Positions 47,792 to 56,707 of a stretch of 64,000 nt of DNA are shown one piece after another (within the stretch, counting starts at the first letter, position 1; every line of letters starts with the position of its first letter). Made by a program: the position numbers and the translations under genes. A model generated the notes under the pieces. It made no database searches. It was not told the DNA's origin and was given only the letters and a program-made list of their open reading frames with translations. This DNA comes from Mesotoga prima MesG1.Ag.4.2 (GTDB taxonomy: Bacteria > Thermotogota > Thermotogae > Petrotogales > Kosmotogaceae). Where the stretch lies: NCBI RefSeq assembly GCF_000147715.2, contig NC_017934.1, forward strand, positions 1-64,000, in the 5' to 3' direction.

Positions 47792-47880
47792 CTTTCTCTT
47801 AACGGTCGGATGCTTGTCTACTGCTATCATCTGATGTATTCTTCTTCCATGGGGATTGAAGCAGAATCGGCAGGTGAATT

Positions 47881-48774
47881 ATGAACCGGAGTAAAGAGAA
47901 GTCTTCTGGAACAAAGTCTGTGATCTTATTGATTCTTACCGGTCTTCTTTGGAGCACCGGAGGTCTCTTGATCAAGAACGTCGACTCAAATCCTCTTGCG
48001 ATATCGGGGATCAGGAGCATGATTGCATCCCTGGTAATACTCGTTGCCCTTGGAAGACCGAAATTCACATGGTCCCTGCCACAGATAGCCTCTGCTCTCT
48101 CTTACTCGGCCACGGTGATTCTCTTTGTTTCGGCAAACAAGATGACAACGGCTGCAAATGCTATTCTGCTTCAATCGACTGCGCCTATATATGTTGCTCT
48201 GTTGAGTGTATGGATATTGAAGGAGAGGGCGAAGCTTCTCGACTGGATCACCATTATTGCGGTATTTGGCGGTATGGCCCTCTTCTTCTTTGAAAGCCTG
48301 GACAGCAGGGGAATGGCGGGAAATATTCTGGCGGTTGCAAGTGGAGTTACCTTCGCTCTTTTCAACATCTTCATGAGACTTCAGAAGGATGGTTCGCCTT
48401 TGGAGTCAGTGCTTCTGGGGAACATACTGACGGCTGCGATCGGAGTGCCTTTCATTGTGGGATCTCTACCGAGTCCTTCCGGATGGATCAGCCTCTTTAT
48501 TTTGGGCGTGGCACAACTGGGATTATCGTATGTTTTCTACTCTGAGGCAATCAAACATTCCACAGCCCTCGAGGCCATTTTGATTCTCATGATTGAGCCC
48601 ATTCTCAGTCCCGTTTGGGTCTTTTTGTTCATGGGAGAGATTCCCGGTAGGCTTCCCATGATTGGAGGAGCCGTAGTCATAGGTGCCATTGCGATTAGGT
48701 TTGTTCTTAGAAATCTCGCCGGCAGACCGATTTTTGGAGTTCCCAGGAGATCCAGAAGGAGAAATTCCACCTAA
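47881..48774 (+). CDS. EamA/DMT-superfamily transporter 1
   Basis: A 297-residue membrane protein of the drug/metabolite transporter superfamily, with two EamA halves and about 10 transmembrane helices. The start of the first half, LTGLLWSTGGLLIKNVD, and the end of the first half, PIYVALLSVWILKE, are typical. The C-terminal tail is short and basic (RRSRRRNST). Substrate is unknown. The ATG follows AGGTGAATT. It lies between the repeat block and the second TldD/TldE pair. Confidence 0.92.
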   Translation: MNRSKEKSSGTKSVILLILTGLLWSTGGLLIKNVDSNPLAISGIRSMIASLVILVALGRPKFTWSLPQIASALSYSATVILFVSANKMTTAANAILLQSTAPIYVALLSVWILKERAKLLDWITIIAVFGGMALFFFESLDSRGMAGNILAVASGVTFALFNIFMRLQKDGSPLESVLLGNILTAAIGVPFIVGSLPSPSGWISLFILGVAQLGLSYVFYSEAIKHSTALEAILILMIEPILSPVWVFLFMGEIPGRLPMIGGAVVIGAIAIRFVLRNLAGRPIFGVPRRSRRRNST

Positions 48775-48860
48775 CCTTATATTTCATTTCCTTTGTTAAG
48801 ACCTCAATCTCGAAAATGTTGTAGAATTGTAAGAATACCTAACAAGATTGGAGGTGCATC

Positions 48861-50246
48861 ATGCATTCAGATGAAGCATACTCCGCAGTTATCAACAAGA
48901 TACTGTCTGGCGGAGCGGATTTTGCAGAGATCTTTTTGGAAGAGAGATATACGGGAAGTATAAACATGGTTCAAGGTGAAGTAGAAGGTAGCGTGTCGGG
49001 GAAATTATTCGGAGCGGGGTTACGTGCCTTTAAAGGTACTAGAAGCATCTATGCTTACACAAATGAACTTTCGCTCGATGGTCTCACGAAAGTTGCAGAA
49101 AGGCTGAGGGCCGTTATAAGTCAGGATAGGGTCGCGGATTCAGTTATTGATTTTAGAAATGAAGAGTTTGTTGACGTCTGTCCAGTTCTCTTTTCACCGA
49201 ATAATGTACCGAAAAAAGAGAAGGTAAGAGTTATGCAACTTGCCCATGAAGGAGCATCGACCTTCGCTTCGACAATATCTCAGGTTGTCGTGAATTTCGT
49301 TGAATACGATCAGAACGTCTGGATCTACAATTCCGAAGGCGTGAAGGCGCATGATCGCCGTGTAAGGACGAGACTAGCGATATCGGCTGTCGCCACAAAA
49401 GACGGACAAATGGAAAGTGGTTTCTACGGACCGGGAGCAGCAATGGGCTTTGAGTTCTTTAATATGGTCGATCCCAGGGCCGCCGGAGAAAGGGCCGCAA
49501 GAATCGCAGACAGAATGGTAAGGGCGGAGTTTGTTCCTGCTGGACGAATGCCCGTGATAATCTCCAACGAGTTTGGAGGAGTAATATTCCACGAGGCCTG
49601 CGGCCATGCGCTCGAAGCTACGGGAGTAGCCAAAGGCGCATCTGTATTTGCCGGTAAGCTCGGTCAGAAGATAGCAAATGAATGTGTGTCTGCTGTAGAC
49701 GATCCAACAATTCCCAATGCCTGGGGATCGGCAAATGTTGACGATGAAGGTACTCCGACAAGGAGAAACTTACTGATCGATAAAGGAGTTCTAAAAAGCT
49801 ACATGATCGATCGCCTTGGTGGAATAAAGATGAAAATGAAACCTACTGGAAGCGCAAGAAGACAGGATTACACGTTTGCGCCGACATCGAGAATGAGCAA
49901 TACGTTCCTTCTTCCCGGAGAGTACTATCCCGAGGAGATAATAGCTGCCACAGACTACGGTCTCTACGCGAAGTCTCTCGGCGGGGGATCGGTTATGCCT
50001 TCCACGGGTGAATTCAACTTTGCGGTAAAGGAAGGATACATGATAGAGAAGGGAAGGATAACCAGAGCGGTAAGGGGTGCGACACTTATCGGAAAGGGCA
50101 ATGAGGTCCTTACGAAGATTGATATGGTTGGCAACGATCTCGAACGGGGGCAGGGTATGTGCGGGTCGATCTCGGGTTCGATCCCGGCCGATGTGGGCCA
50201 GCCAACCGTAAGAGTGTCTGAACTGATTGTTGGGGGGCGAAATTGA
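48861..50246 (+). CDS. tldD: TldD-family metallopeptidase subunit (pair 2)
   Basis: A 461-residue TldD-type zinc peptidase subunit. HExxxH is present as HEACGH (in FGGVIFHEACGHALEA). Other family positions are VDDPTIPNAWGSANVDDEG, the RQDYTFAPTSRMSNTFLLPG segment and the closing MCGSISGSIPADVGQPTVRVS. This is the closer match to standard TldD. ATG 48861 follows GGAGGTGC. Its stop overlaps the following TldE gene by one base. Confidence 0.96.
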   Translation: MHSDEAYSAVINKILSGGADFAEIFLEERYTGSINMVQGEVEGSVSGKLFGAGLRAFKGTRSIYAYTNELSLDGLTKVAERLRAVISQDRVADSVIDFRNEEFVDVCPVLFSPNNVPKKEKVRVMQLAHEGASTFASTISQVVVNFVEYDQNVWIYNSEGVKAHDRRVRTRLAISAVATKDGQMESGFYGPGAAMGFEFFNMVDPRAAGERAARIADRMVRAEFVPAGRMPVIISNEFGGVIFHEACGHALEATGVAKGASVFAGKLGQKIANECVSAVDDPTIPNAWGSANVDDEGTPTRRNLLIDKGVLKSYMIDRLGGIKMKMKPTGSARRQDYTFAPTSRMSNTFLLPGEYYPEEIIAATDYGLYAKSLGGGSVMPSTGEFNFAVKEGYMIEKGRITRAVRGATLIGKGNEVLTKIDMVGNDLERGQGMCGSISGSIPADVGQPTVRVSELIVGGRN

Positions 50247-51589
50247 TGGATTTCAATACCTTTGCCGACAAGGCTTTCAAAATCTCCAAAGAAAAGGGCT
50301 TTGATGAAGCCGAGATCTATTACTCGAAAGGTGGAGAATTTCAGTTAAGCTCTCTGAACGGAGAAATCGATTCATACACGGATGCCAGTTCGATAGAGGT
50401 TTACTTCAGAGGCCTCAAGAACGGAAAGATCGGCACGGCATTTTCAGAGATTCTAAGCGAAGAGGCGGCGACACTGCTGGTCGAAGAGGCTTTTGAGAAC
50501 TGCTCAATAGCGAGCGGAGAGGATGTCTATATCTTCCATGACGGAACTGGTGAGTACCGTGACTTTGAAGGTTATTCAGGAGCCTTCCAGAAAAAGACCG
50601 TGAAGGAAAAGATCGATACCGTGGTATCTCTGGAGAAGCTGGCTCTCGAATACGACAAAAGGATCGTGATGGTTCCGACATGCAGGACTGCCGATACCTG
50701 GTCGGAAGTAACCATAATCAATACACTTGGACTGAATAGGCGGTACAAGAGCGACGGCGGATTTGCAGTTGTCGTGAGTCTTGCAGGCGATGAGAAATCC
50801 AAGAAGACGGGTTTCAGTTTCTCTCTTGTCAGAACGCCTGAAGAGCTGGATGTGAAAGGAGTCGCTGAAGAGGCTTCAAAAAGAGCCATAGATCAACTTG
50901 GCGCGAGAAATGTGAAGAGTGGAAAGTACAGAGTCGTTTTCAGGAACGACGTTTTCGGGCAGCTTTTCGGAACTTTCACCTCTATGTACTCGGCGGACAA
51001 CGTTCAAAGAGGCCTTTCCGTCTTGAAAGGAAAAATGGGGACCGTAATTGGATCAAGCAAGCTTACGGTGTACGATGATCCCTTCCTTTCCGAGAGTCCT
51101 TACAGTAAGCCATTTGACGACGAAGGAGTGCCGACGCGTAAAAAAGCGCTTGTTGAGAAAGGCGAGTTGAAGACTTTCCTGTATGACTTGAGAACGGCCG
51201 CGAAAGACGGTACGAAGTCCACGGGGAACTCCGTAAGGGGTACTTACAGATCAAAGCCTTCAATAGCCCCAGTGAACACTGTTGTTAGATCGGGAGACTT
51301 GAGTTTCGATGCACTCCTCGAAAGTATGGGCGAAGGCATTCTGGTCACTGATCTTACCGGTCTTCATTCCGGCACGAATCAGGTTTCGGGCGAATTTTCG
51401 CTTGGAGCGAGCGGCTTTTTCGTGAAGGACGGGAAGATAAGTAATCCCATAGAGCAATTTACGATATCTTCGAACATATTGAAGGTCTATAGTGGCATTT
51501 TAGAAGTTGGCAGCGACTCGGTTTCATCTATCTATCGTGTGAGTTCTCCTTCGGTCTTAATAGATGAGATCGATGTGGCTTCTGAATAA
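50246..51589 (+). CDS. pmbA: TldE/PmbA-family subunit (pair 2)
   Basis: A 447-residue PmbA/TldE protein, partner of the TldD encoded just upstream. It lacks HExxxH and carries family landmarks YYSKGGEFQLSSLNGEID, LLRRQ-equivalent DDEGVPTRKKALVEKG, GNSVRGTYRSKPSIAPVN and TGLHSGTNQVSGEFSLGASG. ATG 50246 overlaps the tldD stop; a GGGGGG site is 8 bases upstream, and TTG 50243 is an alternative. An FmdB-type gene follows 17 bases after its stop. Confidence 0.94.
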   Translation: MDFNTFADKAFKISKEKGFDEAEIYYSKGGEFQLSSLNGEIDSYTDASSIEVYFRGLKNGKIGTAFSEILSEEAATLLVEEAFENCSIASGEDVYIFHDGTGEYRDFEGYSGAFQKKTVKEKIDTVVSLEKLALEYDKRIVMVPTCRTADTWSEVTIINTLGLNRRYKSDGGFAVVVSLAGDEKSKKTGFSFSLVRTPEELDVKGVAEEASKRAIDQLGARNVKSGKYRVVFRNDVFGQLFGTFTSMYSADNVQRGLSVLKGKMGTVIGSSKLTVYDDPFLSESPYSKPFDDEGVPTRKKALVEKGELKTFLYDLRTAAKDGTKSTGNSVRGTYRSKPSIAPVNTVVRSGDLSFDALLESMGEGILVTDLTGLHSGTNQVSGEFSLGASGFFVKDGKISNPIEQFTISSNILKVYSGILEVGSDSVSSIYRVSSPSVLIDEIDVASE

Positions 51590-51606
51590 TTACGGAGGTG
51601 ATTCTT

Positions 51607-51810
51607 TTGCCCTTATACAGGTTTGTCTGCGAAAAATGTGGTCACGAAGAGAGTCTTCTTTTGGGAATGAGCGCTACGGTGCCTCCCTGTGAAAAATGCG
51701 GGGGGATTCTCTCAAAGCAGATAACTAATATTTCGAGCTTCGGATCATCCTCGAGTTCCGATAGCTGCGGCTCATGCTCCGGCGGAAGCTGTTCAACCTG
51801 CGGACACTGA
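51607..51810 (+). CDS. FmdB-family zinc ribbon with Cys-rich tail
   Basis: A 67-residue protein of the FmdB/CxxC regulatory family. The N-terminal PLYRFVCEKCGHEE and a second CEKC pair form a zinc ribbon. The last 23 or so residues are almost only Ser, Gly and Cys with a final His (SCGSCSGGSCSTCGH). The TTG start at 51607 follows GGAGGTGATTC. It is likely in one transcript with the second TldD/TldE pair and is followed by a terminator. The family is loosely linked to regulation; the tail's role is unknown. Confidence 0.85.
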   Translation: MPLYRFVCEKCGHEESLLLGMSATVPPCEKCGGILSKQITNISSFGSSSSSDSCGSCSGGSCSTCGH

Positions 51811-51824
51811 TTCTTCGGACATTT

Positions 51825-51858
51825 AAGTGCCCGGATAATCTGCCCGGGCACTTCTGTT
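51825..51858 (+). terminator. Terminator after the TldDE-FmdB unit
   Basis: AAGTGCCCGG (51825-51834) and CCGGGCACTT (51844-51853) form a 10-base perfect stem with a 9-base loop, followed by CTGTTT. The stem could also serve glnA on the other strand, which ends at 51971. Confidence 0.8.
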
Positions 51859-51970
51859 TCAGTAAATCCGAATGAATTCACTTGACTTCAGGATAATTTG
51901 ACTGAAAATCTAAATTCATCGAGAAAAGTTAGACTGCTTTTATCCTTCCAACCTCTTGGTGAGACTTTCC

Positions 51971-53296
51971 TCAATACAGCTCCAGATACTTACTGATCTC
52001 CCAGTCGGTGACCGAAGCGCAGAATTCGCTCCATTCGCCCTCTTTTGATCTGACAAAGGTGTTGAATATATGATCGCCTAGCGTCGATTTCACGAATTCG
52101 CTGTTTCTGGTAAACTCAAGAGCATTGATCAGAGTCCCTGGAAGGTTTTCTATCATCAGTTCCTTTCTTCTCGAACCTTTCATCTTGAAAATATTCTCAT
52201 CGACTGGATTAGGCGGGTCGATCCTCTTCTCAACACCGTCCAGACCGGCGGCAAGAGTCAATGCTAACGCAAGATAAGGATTGCACGTGGGATCGGGACT
52301 TCTGAATTCCAGCCTTGTTCCTTCTCCCCTTGTGCTGGGTATTCTGATCATTGCGCTCCTGTTTCCCAGCGCCCAAGAGATATTCACGGGGGCCTCGTAT
52401 CCAGGTGTAAGTCTCTTATAACTATTTATAGTTGGATTTGTGACGGCGGTAATCTCTTTTGCGTGTGAGATGATTCCCCCGACGAAACTCAGAGCGGTTT
52501 GGCTTAACCCGTGATCTTTTGAGGAATCGTAAAAGGCATTGTTGCCGTCCGAGAAGAGGCTCATATGGATATGCATTCCCGATCCGTTGACTCCCGAAAA
52601 GGGCTTCGGCATAAACGTGGCATGAAATCCGTCGGCTATAGCTATTGTCTTTACAACCCATTTGAATGTCTGAATATTATCTGCGGTCTTCAGTATGTCA
52701 GTGTATCTGAAGTCAATTTCGTGTTGTGAAGGGGCCACCTCATGATGTGCCGCCTCAACTTCAAACCCCATTTCCTGAAGAGAAAGCACGATCTGTTTTC
52801 TTACCTCCTCACCTCCGTCAACTGGAAGGAGGTCGAAATAACTTCCCGTATCCAGAAACGCTCCGATCGGTTTTCCACGGTCATGGTCTCTCTTGACTAT
52901 AAAGAATTCTGGTTCAGGACCGGCGTAAGTCTCGAACCCCATACTCTTGGCTCGCTGGATAACTCTCTTCAAAACATATCTTGGATCTCCCTCAAATGGT
53001 GTACCGTCAGGTTTGTAGACATCACAGATGAGTCTTATAGTTTTTCCCTGACAATTGTCCCAGGGAAGAAAGGCGAAAGTCGAAAGATCCGGCCGTAGAT
53101 ACATGTCGGACTCCTCGATTCGCACAAAGCCGTCGATTGAAGATCCGTCGAACATTGCACCCTTTTCCAGAATTGTAGGCAGCATTCTTGCAGGAACTTC
53201 CACATTCTTCAGCATACCGTTTATATCGGTTATCTGAAGCCTGACAAAACCAATTTCCCCAGATTCGCATTTCTGAATCAATTCTTTTTCAGTCAT
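51971..53296 (-). CDS. glnA: Glutamine synthetase, type I
   Basis: Makes glutamine from glutamate, ammonia and ATP. The 441-residue protein has the beta-grasp start with FVRLQITDINGMLKNVEVPA, the GSSIDGF motif, the catalytic PEPEFFIV, the HEIDFRY segment, and NPYLALALTLAAGLDG near the end. The length of about 440 fits the GSI-alpha type that is not adenylylated; I saw no adenylylation motif. GGGGGAG precedes the ATG. It is divergent from purH; an imperfect palindrome with TATACT lies in the spacer (ATACT-AA-AGTAT around 53339-53350). Confidence 0.97.
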   Translation of the reverse strand: MTEKELIQKCESGEIGFVRLQITDINGMLKNVEVPARMLPTILEKGAMFDGSSIDGFVRIEESDMYLRPDLSTFAFLPWDNCQGKTIRLICDVYKPDGTPFEGDPRYVLKRVIQRAKSMGFETYAGPEPEFFIVKRDHDRGKPIGAFLDTGSYFDLLPVDGGEEVRKQIVLSLQEMGFEVEAAHHEVAPSQHEIDFRYTDILKTADNIQTFKWVVKTIAIADGFHATFMPKPFSGVNGSGMHIHMSLFSDGNNAFYDSSKDHGLSQTALSFVGGIISHAKEITAVTNPTINSYKRLTPGYEAPVNISWALGNRSAMIRIPSTRGEGTRLEFRSPDPTCNPYLALALTLAAGLDGVEKRIDPPNPVDENIFKMKGSRRKELMIENLPGTLINALEFTRNSEFVKSTLGDHIFNTFVRSKEGEWSEFCASVTDWEISKYLELY

Positions 53297-53431
53297 GTTA
53301 CTCCCCCGCTATCCTTGCCCGACCCAAGGGCATGAGATACTAAAGTATACGCCAAACTGATAACATTATAAATCATTGGTTGGATTTCTCAGGGATTGAT
53401 TGATGATAAACTAATCACATGGAGGTGCCTG

Positions 53432-54856
53432 ATGAACATAAAGCGTGCCTTTGTCAGCGTACATGACAAGTCAAGAGTGGAAAAGATCGCTGGATATCTG
53501 GTTTCGAACGGTGTAGAAATCATCGCCACTGATCACACTGCGGAATATCTTATAGATCATGGTGTCGAGGCAATAAAGGTCGCTGATTACACTGGGTTTC
53601 CTTCGATATTCGACGGAAGGCTGAAAGCTATCCACCCAAAGATTATAGGTGGAATTCTTGCGATCCAGGATCTTCCTGCCCATATTGAGGAAATGAGGGA
53701 ACATTCGATTCTGCCTTTCGACATGATAGTTATGAATCTCAAGCCTTTTGAGTCCGCCGTAAAGGAATCACCGGATGAGTCTAATCTCTCAAAAGAGATC
53801 GATATCAGTGGACCGGCCCTGCTGATGGCGGGCGCCAAGAACCACAGGGACATTGTAGTCATATCCGATCCTATGGATTATGACGAAGTGATTGACAGTT
53901 TAGAGGACTGTGGAGATGTTCCCCTTCTTAAAAGAAGAAGATACGCTCTTAAGGCGATCTACGCTGCCTTGCTTTACAATTCTTCCATTCATAAGGCGTT
54001 ATCGCAGATTTTTGCTTCCGAGAAATACGACTATACGGTCATGGAACACGTTATGCAGCTGCTTTACGGGGATAACCCCTCTCAGAAGGCTCATTTGCTA
54101 AAGCTTTCGAAGGAACCTGGTCTGCTTGATGAGGTTCAGATCGGTAATCCCGCCATTGGACTCAAGAAGTCTCAGCTGAGAAACATTAATGTTTTCATGG
54201 AGCTTTATTACTACAGCGACAATATTTCGCTTTTCCTTGACAAAGGTAAGATCATAAAAGTCTTTGCGGGCAAGGTACCGGACGATTTTTCCACGGGCGG
54301 TCCCGATACGATGTTTGCTTCGACCTTTGCCATCGATGGTGATACTTTGAAAAGACTGAGTGACGATGGCGTAGAAGCTTTTGGAGGCGTTTTCGACCGC
54401 GATGCCATACGCGCTGCAAGAGAGAGAGATATCATGATACTGACCGTACCGGTCCATGAAGCGGTGACACTATCGAAGGAAACGTATTCGGGCTTCGGAA
54501 ACTATTTTGTAAGAGAACTCACATTTGAGATGAAGAAGTATGACCTTGATACAGACGGAAGGCTCGCTCTCTATTGTTCACGCGTGAACAGGGCGAACAA
54601 TTTCTCGGTTTTCAAAGACGGTGAAAGTCTGCTTCTAAAAAGTGGTTTGAGTTACGAAGAACTTCAGAGTTACGATTTCGGCAGTCATGATTTGAGGGAT
54701 TCTGTAATGGCTTCTGACAATGATTTGACCGACGACCTGATAGTGAGAATACTTGCCTCCGGGGTTAGACAGATAATCCTTCCCGGCACAAAAAGGACCT
54801 ATTCGAACAGAAGCATTCTAGTGCTTGGAATAGACTTCACCAGACTGAACAACTAG
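53432..54856 (+). CDS. Divergent PurH-like protein (AICAR transformylase/IMP cyclohydrolase)
   Basis: A 474-residue protein with PurH layout. The N-terminal IMP cyclohydrolase half reads RAFVSVHDKSRVEKIAGYL and FDGRLKAIHPKIIGGIL, close to family form, but the usual STGGT loop is ATDHT. The C-terminal AICAR transformylase half keeps YGDNPSQKAHLL but lacks the catalytic KHxNPCG (KHQSPCG in T. maritima as I recall) and the final SDAFFPF and GSIRD motifs, which are replaced by ASDNDLTDD and TKRTYSNRS. Activity of the second half is doubtful, and the first half is uncertain. ATG 53432 follows GGAGGTG; no other purine gene is in the window. Confidence 0.8.
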   Translation: MNIKRAFVSVHDKSRVEKIAGYLVSNGVEIIATDHTAEYLIDHGVEAIKVADYTGFPSIFDGRLKAIHPKIIGGILAIQDLPAHIEEMREHSILPFDMIVMNLKPFESAVKESPDESNLSKEIDISGPALLMAGAKNHRDIVVISDPMDYDEVIDSLEDCGDVPLLKRRRYALKAIYAALLYNSSIHKALSQIFASEKYDYTVMEHVMQLLYGDNPSQKAHLLKLSKEPGLLDEVQIGNPAIGLKKSQLRNINVFMELYYYSDNISLFLDKGKIIKVFAGKVPDDFSTGGPDTMFASTFAIDGDTLKRLSDDGVEAFGGVFDRDAIRAARERDIMILTVPVHEAVTLSKETYSGFGNYFVRELTFEMKKYDLDTDGRLALYCSRVNRANNFSVFKDGESLLLKSGLSYEELQSYDFGSHDLRDSVMASDNDLTDDLIVRILASGVRQIILPGTKRTYSNRSILVLGIDFTRLNN

Positions 54857-54863
54857 AGATCAC

Positions 54864-54892
54864 TTGAAAGCTAAGAAAGCAGAATATATAAT
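54864..54892 (+). promoter_or_regulatory. Promoter of the SRP RNA
   Basis: TTGAAA (54864-54869), 17-base spacer, TATAAT (54887-54892). The predicted start falls 7 bases later at the first base of the SRP RNA. Confidence 0.85.
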
Positions 54893-54898
54893 GTATAT

Positions 54899-55168
54899 AC
54901 ACCATGCTAGGTGGGGAGCTGGCGGTTCCCTGTACCCGAAATCCGCCATACGCGGGGCCGAATGCCTTTTGAGGCTTTGCCGGTTTGGTGTCGGTTTGTC
55001 TAAAGGTGTTGAGGATTGAGTCCTGCGCAACGGGAACTTGCGAACCTGGTCAGGTCCGGGAGGAAGCAGCCATAAGCGAGCGCTCCCGTGTGCCGCGGGA
55101 TTGCTCAGTCTGAGCCGGAAGGCAAATGCGGCCAGGTCGGGAATGTCGATGAAGGATGCATGGTGTTT
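54899..55168 (+). ncRNA. ffs: Signal recognition particle RNA, large bacterial type
   Basis: About 270 bases whose ends pair (ACACCATGC with GCATGGTGT). The centre holds the nearly universal SRP core GGTCAGGTCCGGGAGGAAG, the helix 8 apical region that binds Ffh, and the 5' part (GGTTCCCTGTACCCGAAATC) looks like an Alu domain. This is the long form with Alu domain known from Bacillus and Thermotoga, not the short 4.5S RNA. A T-rich tail follows (TTTCTTCTTCT). Confidence 0.93.
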
Positions 55169-55244
55169 CTTCTTCTATGTATCGCACCTAATCATCTGCT
55201 AGAATTAATATGACAATAATAGACGGTTTTAGGAGGTACATGGG

Positions 55245-55712
55245 ATGTTACTAAAAGGAGAAAAGGCGATAGACTTCTCACTATTCGGTTCGGATCTTAA
55301 GGAATACAAACTCAACGAATATCTAGGAAAGAAAGTTGTACTGGTTTTCTACCCCGGTGCGTTTACGAGTGTATGTCAAAAGGAACTATGTACATTCAGA
55401 GATTCTCTTGCGAACTTTGAGAGCCTTAACGCTACAATTCTCGGGATAAGTATGGACAGCCCTTTTGCCAACAAAGCTTTCAAGGAGCAAAATTCCCTTT
55501 CTTTTCAGCTTCTCTCAGATATTGGAGGAGAAGTATCCGGAAAGTACGGCGGCGTGCATCAGGACTTTGCCGGCGTCAGGGGTCTCACTGTTTCAAAGAG
55601 AGCCGTATTCATTGTGAATAAAGACGGGAAAATTTCCTACACATGGGTTTCAGACGATCCCAGAGTTGAGCCAGATTACACAGAAATTTCGAATCATCTT
55701 AAGAAGATTTAG
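55245..55712 (+). CDS. Peroxiredoxin (BCP/PrxQ or AhpE type)
   Basis: A 155-residue thiol peroxidase. The peroxidatic Cys lies in FYPGAFTSVCQKELC (Cys 44) and a second Cys follows five residues later (Cys 49), the spacing seen in PrxQ/BCP enzymes that form an intramolecular disulfide. The remaining sequence (LLSDIGGEVSGKYGG, KRAVFIVNKDGKISY) is typical. ATG 55245 follows TAGGAGGT. It precedes a flavin reductase gene by 44 bases and the two may share oxygen-defence roles. Confidence 0.9.
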   Translation: MLLKGEKAIDFSLFGSDLKEYKLNEYLGKKVVLVFYPGAFTSVCQKELCTFRDSLANFESLNATILGISMDSPFANKAFKEQNSLSFQLLSDIGGEVSGKYGGVHQDFAGVRGLTVSKRAVFIVNKDGKISYTWVSDDPRVEPDYTEISNHLKKI

Positions 55713-55756
55713 CGATGGGGGGATAACCCTAATCGTCTTTGTTACAGGAGGTTAGC

Positions 55757-56260
55757 ATGACAGAATTCAGCTTTCCGGAGCACTCGACGGAGCTTCTTGA
55801 AACCCTGAGGGACGGGAGAGTTCTGATCGGAGTGACAGATGGCGTTGAAACGAACTTGATAACCGTTGGCTGGGGTTTCCTGGGTTACACATGGAATCGA
55901 CCTGTCTTCATTGCCATGATAAGGCCGAGCAGATTCACGCACGATTTTTTCAGAAGCAGCGACGGATTCTCGGTCAATTTCATGTCAGCAAAGTGGCAGG
56001 AGGCTCTGGACTTCTGTGGAACAAGAAGCGGAAAGTATTTCGACAAGTTCAAGGAAACCGGATTGACTGCTCGAGAGGGGTTGTCACCTTCAATAGTCGT
56101 AGTAGATGAGGCTGACAAAGTTCTGGAGTGTCGCGTTGTTTCAAAGGAAGCGTTGACGCCTTTAGCTCTGAATGGTAGTATAGCCAGCACATTCTATGGC
56201 GATAATTCCTATCATTCGCTCATCTTCGGCGAAATTACCGATTCATACACTCTTCCTTGA
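55757..56260 (+). CDS. Flavin reductase-like FMN-binding protein
   Basis: A 167-residue protein with the FMN-binding split-barrel fold of the flavin reductase/DIM6-NTAB family, which hold FMN and pass electrons to partner proteins or to free flavin. The pattern VLIGVTDGVETNLITVGWGFLGYTWNRP and FIAMIRPSRFTHDFF is characteristic. ATG 55757 follows CAGGAGG. Its last bases overlap the end of the membrane protein gene on the other strand by 18 bases. Confidence 0.88.
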   Translation: MTEFSFPEHSTELLETLRDGRVLIGVTDGVETNLITVGWGFLGYTWNRPVFIAMIRPSRFTHDFFRSSDGFSVNFMSAKWQEALDFCGTRSGKYFDKFKETGLTAREGLSPSIVVVDEADKVLECRVVSKEALTPLALNGSIASTFYGDNSYHSLIFGEITDSYTLP

Positions 56261-56707
56261 GAAGACTCCTACAAAGAATGTGAGCAAGAGAGAGGCTACT
56301 AGAATTGACCAGAGAATGCATGACGACCAGTTGGGAGTCTGGAGGCTCAGCTTCAGAGAAGAGTCCAGCAGAAGGATATCTCTTGCGAAAATCAGGGAGA
56401 CTACGGCTTGAAAGGAAGACAGGAATCCTAGAACGAGATTCCAATTCCTTATTCCCGCGCTCAGTGAAGTTACCAAAGCAAAAACGTAGATAAAAAACGA
56501 AATAGGTGCGAACACTATTCCTGCGATGAAGATAGGCCTAATCGAGTCGGCATCTTGCACAATGTTAGTCGACATTTGGTTTGCCGTGACTATCAAAACT
56601 ATCGAAAGCAAACCAACTATGACACCTGCGGCCGTAAAGTATTTGTAAGCCTTTTCCTTTCTGCGAGCATATGCAACGCTTATTGCCCCGCGATCTCTCT
56701 TCTTCAC
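56243..56707 (-). CDS. Small membrane protein of unknown function
   Basis: A 154-residue protein with about four predicted transmembrane segments (for example GVIVGLLSIVLIVTA and FIAGIVFAPISFFIYVFALV) and a basic N-terminus (MKKRDRGAISVAYARRKEK). I do not recognise the family. The start is GTG 56707 with GGGTGATTC upstream. It is a single gene convergent with the flavin reductase gene. Confidence 0.6.
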   Translation of the reverse strand: MKKRDRGAISVAYARRKEKAYKYFTAAGVIVGLLSIVLIVTANQMSTNIVQDADSIRPIFIAGIVFAPISFFIYVFALVTSLSAGIRNWNLVLGFLSSFQAVVSLIFARDILLLDSSLKLSLQTPNWSSCILWSILVASLLLTFFVGVFSRKSV

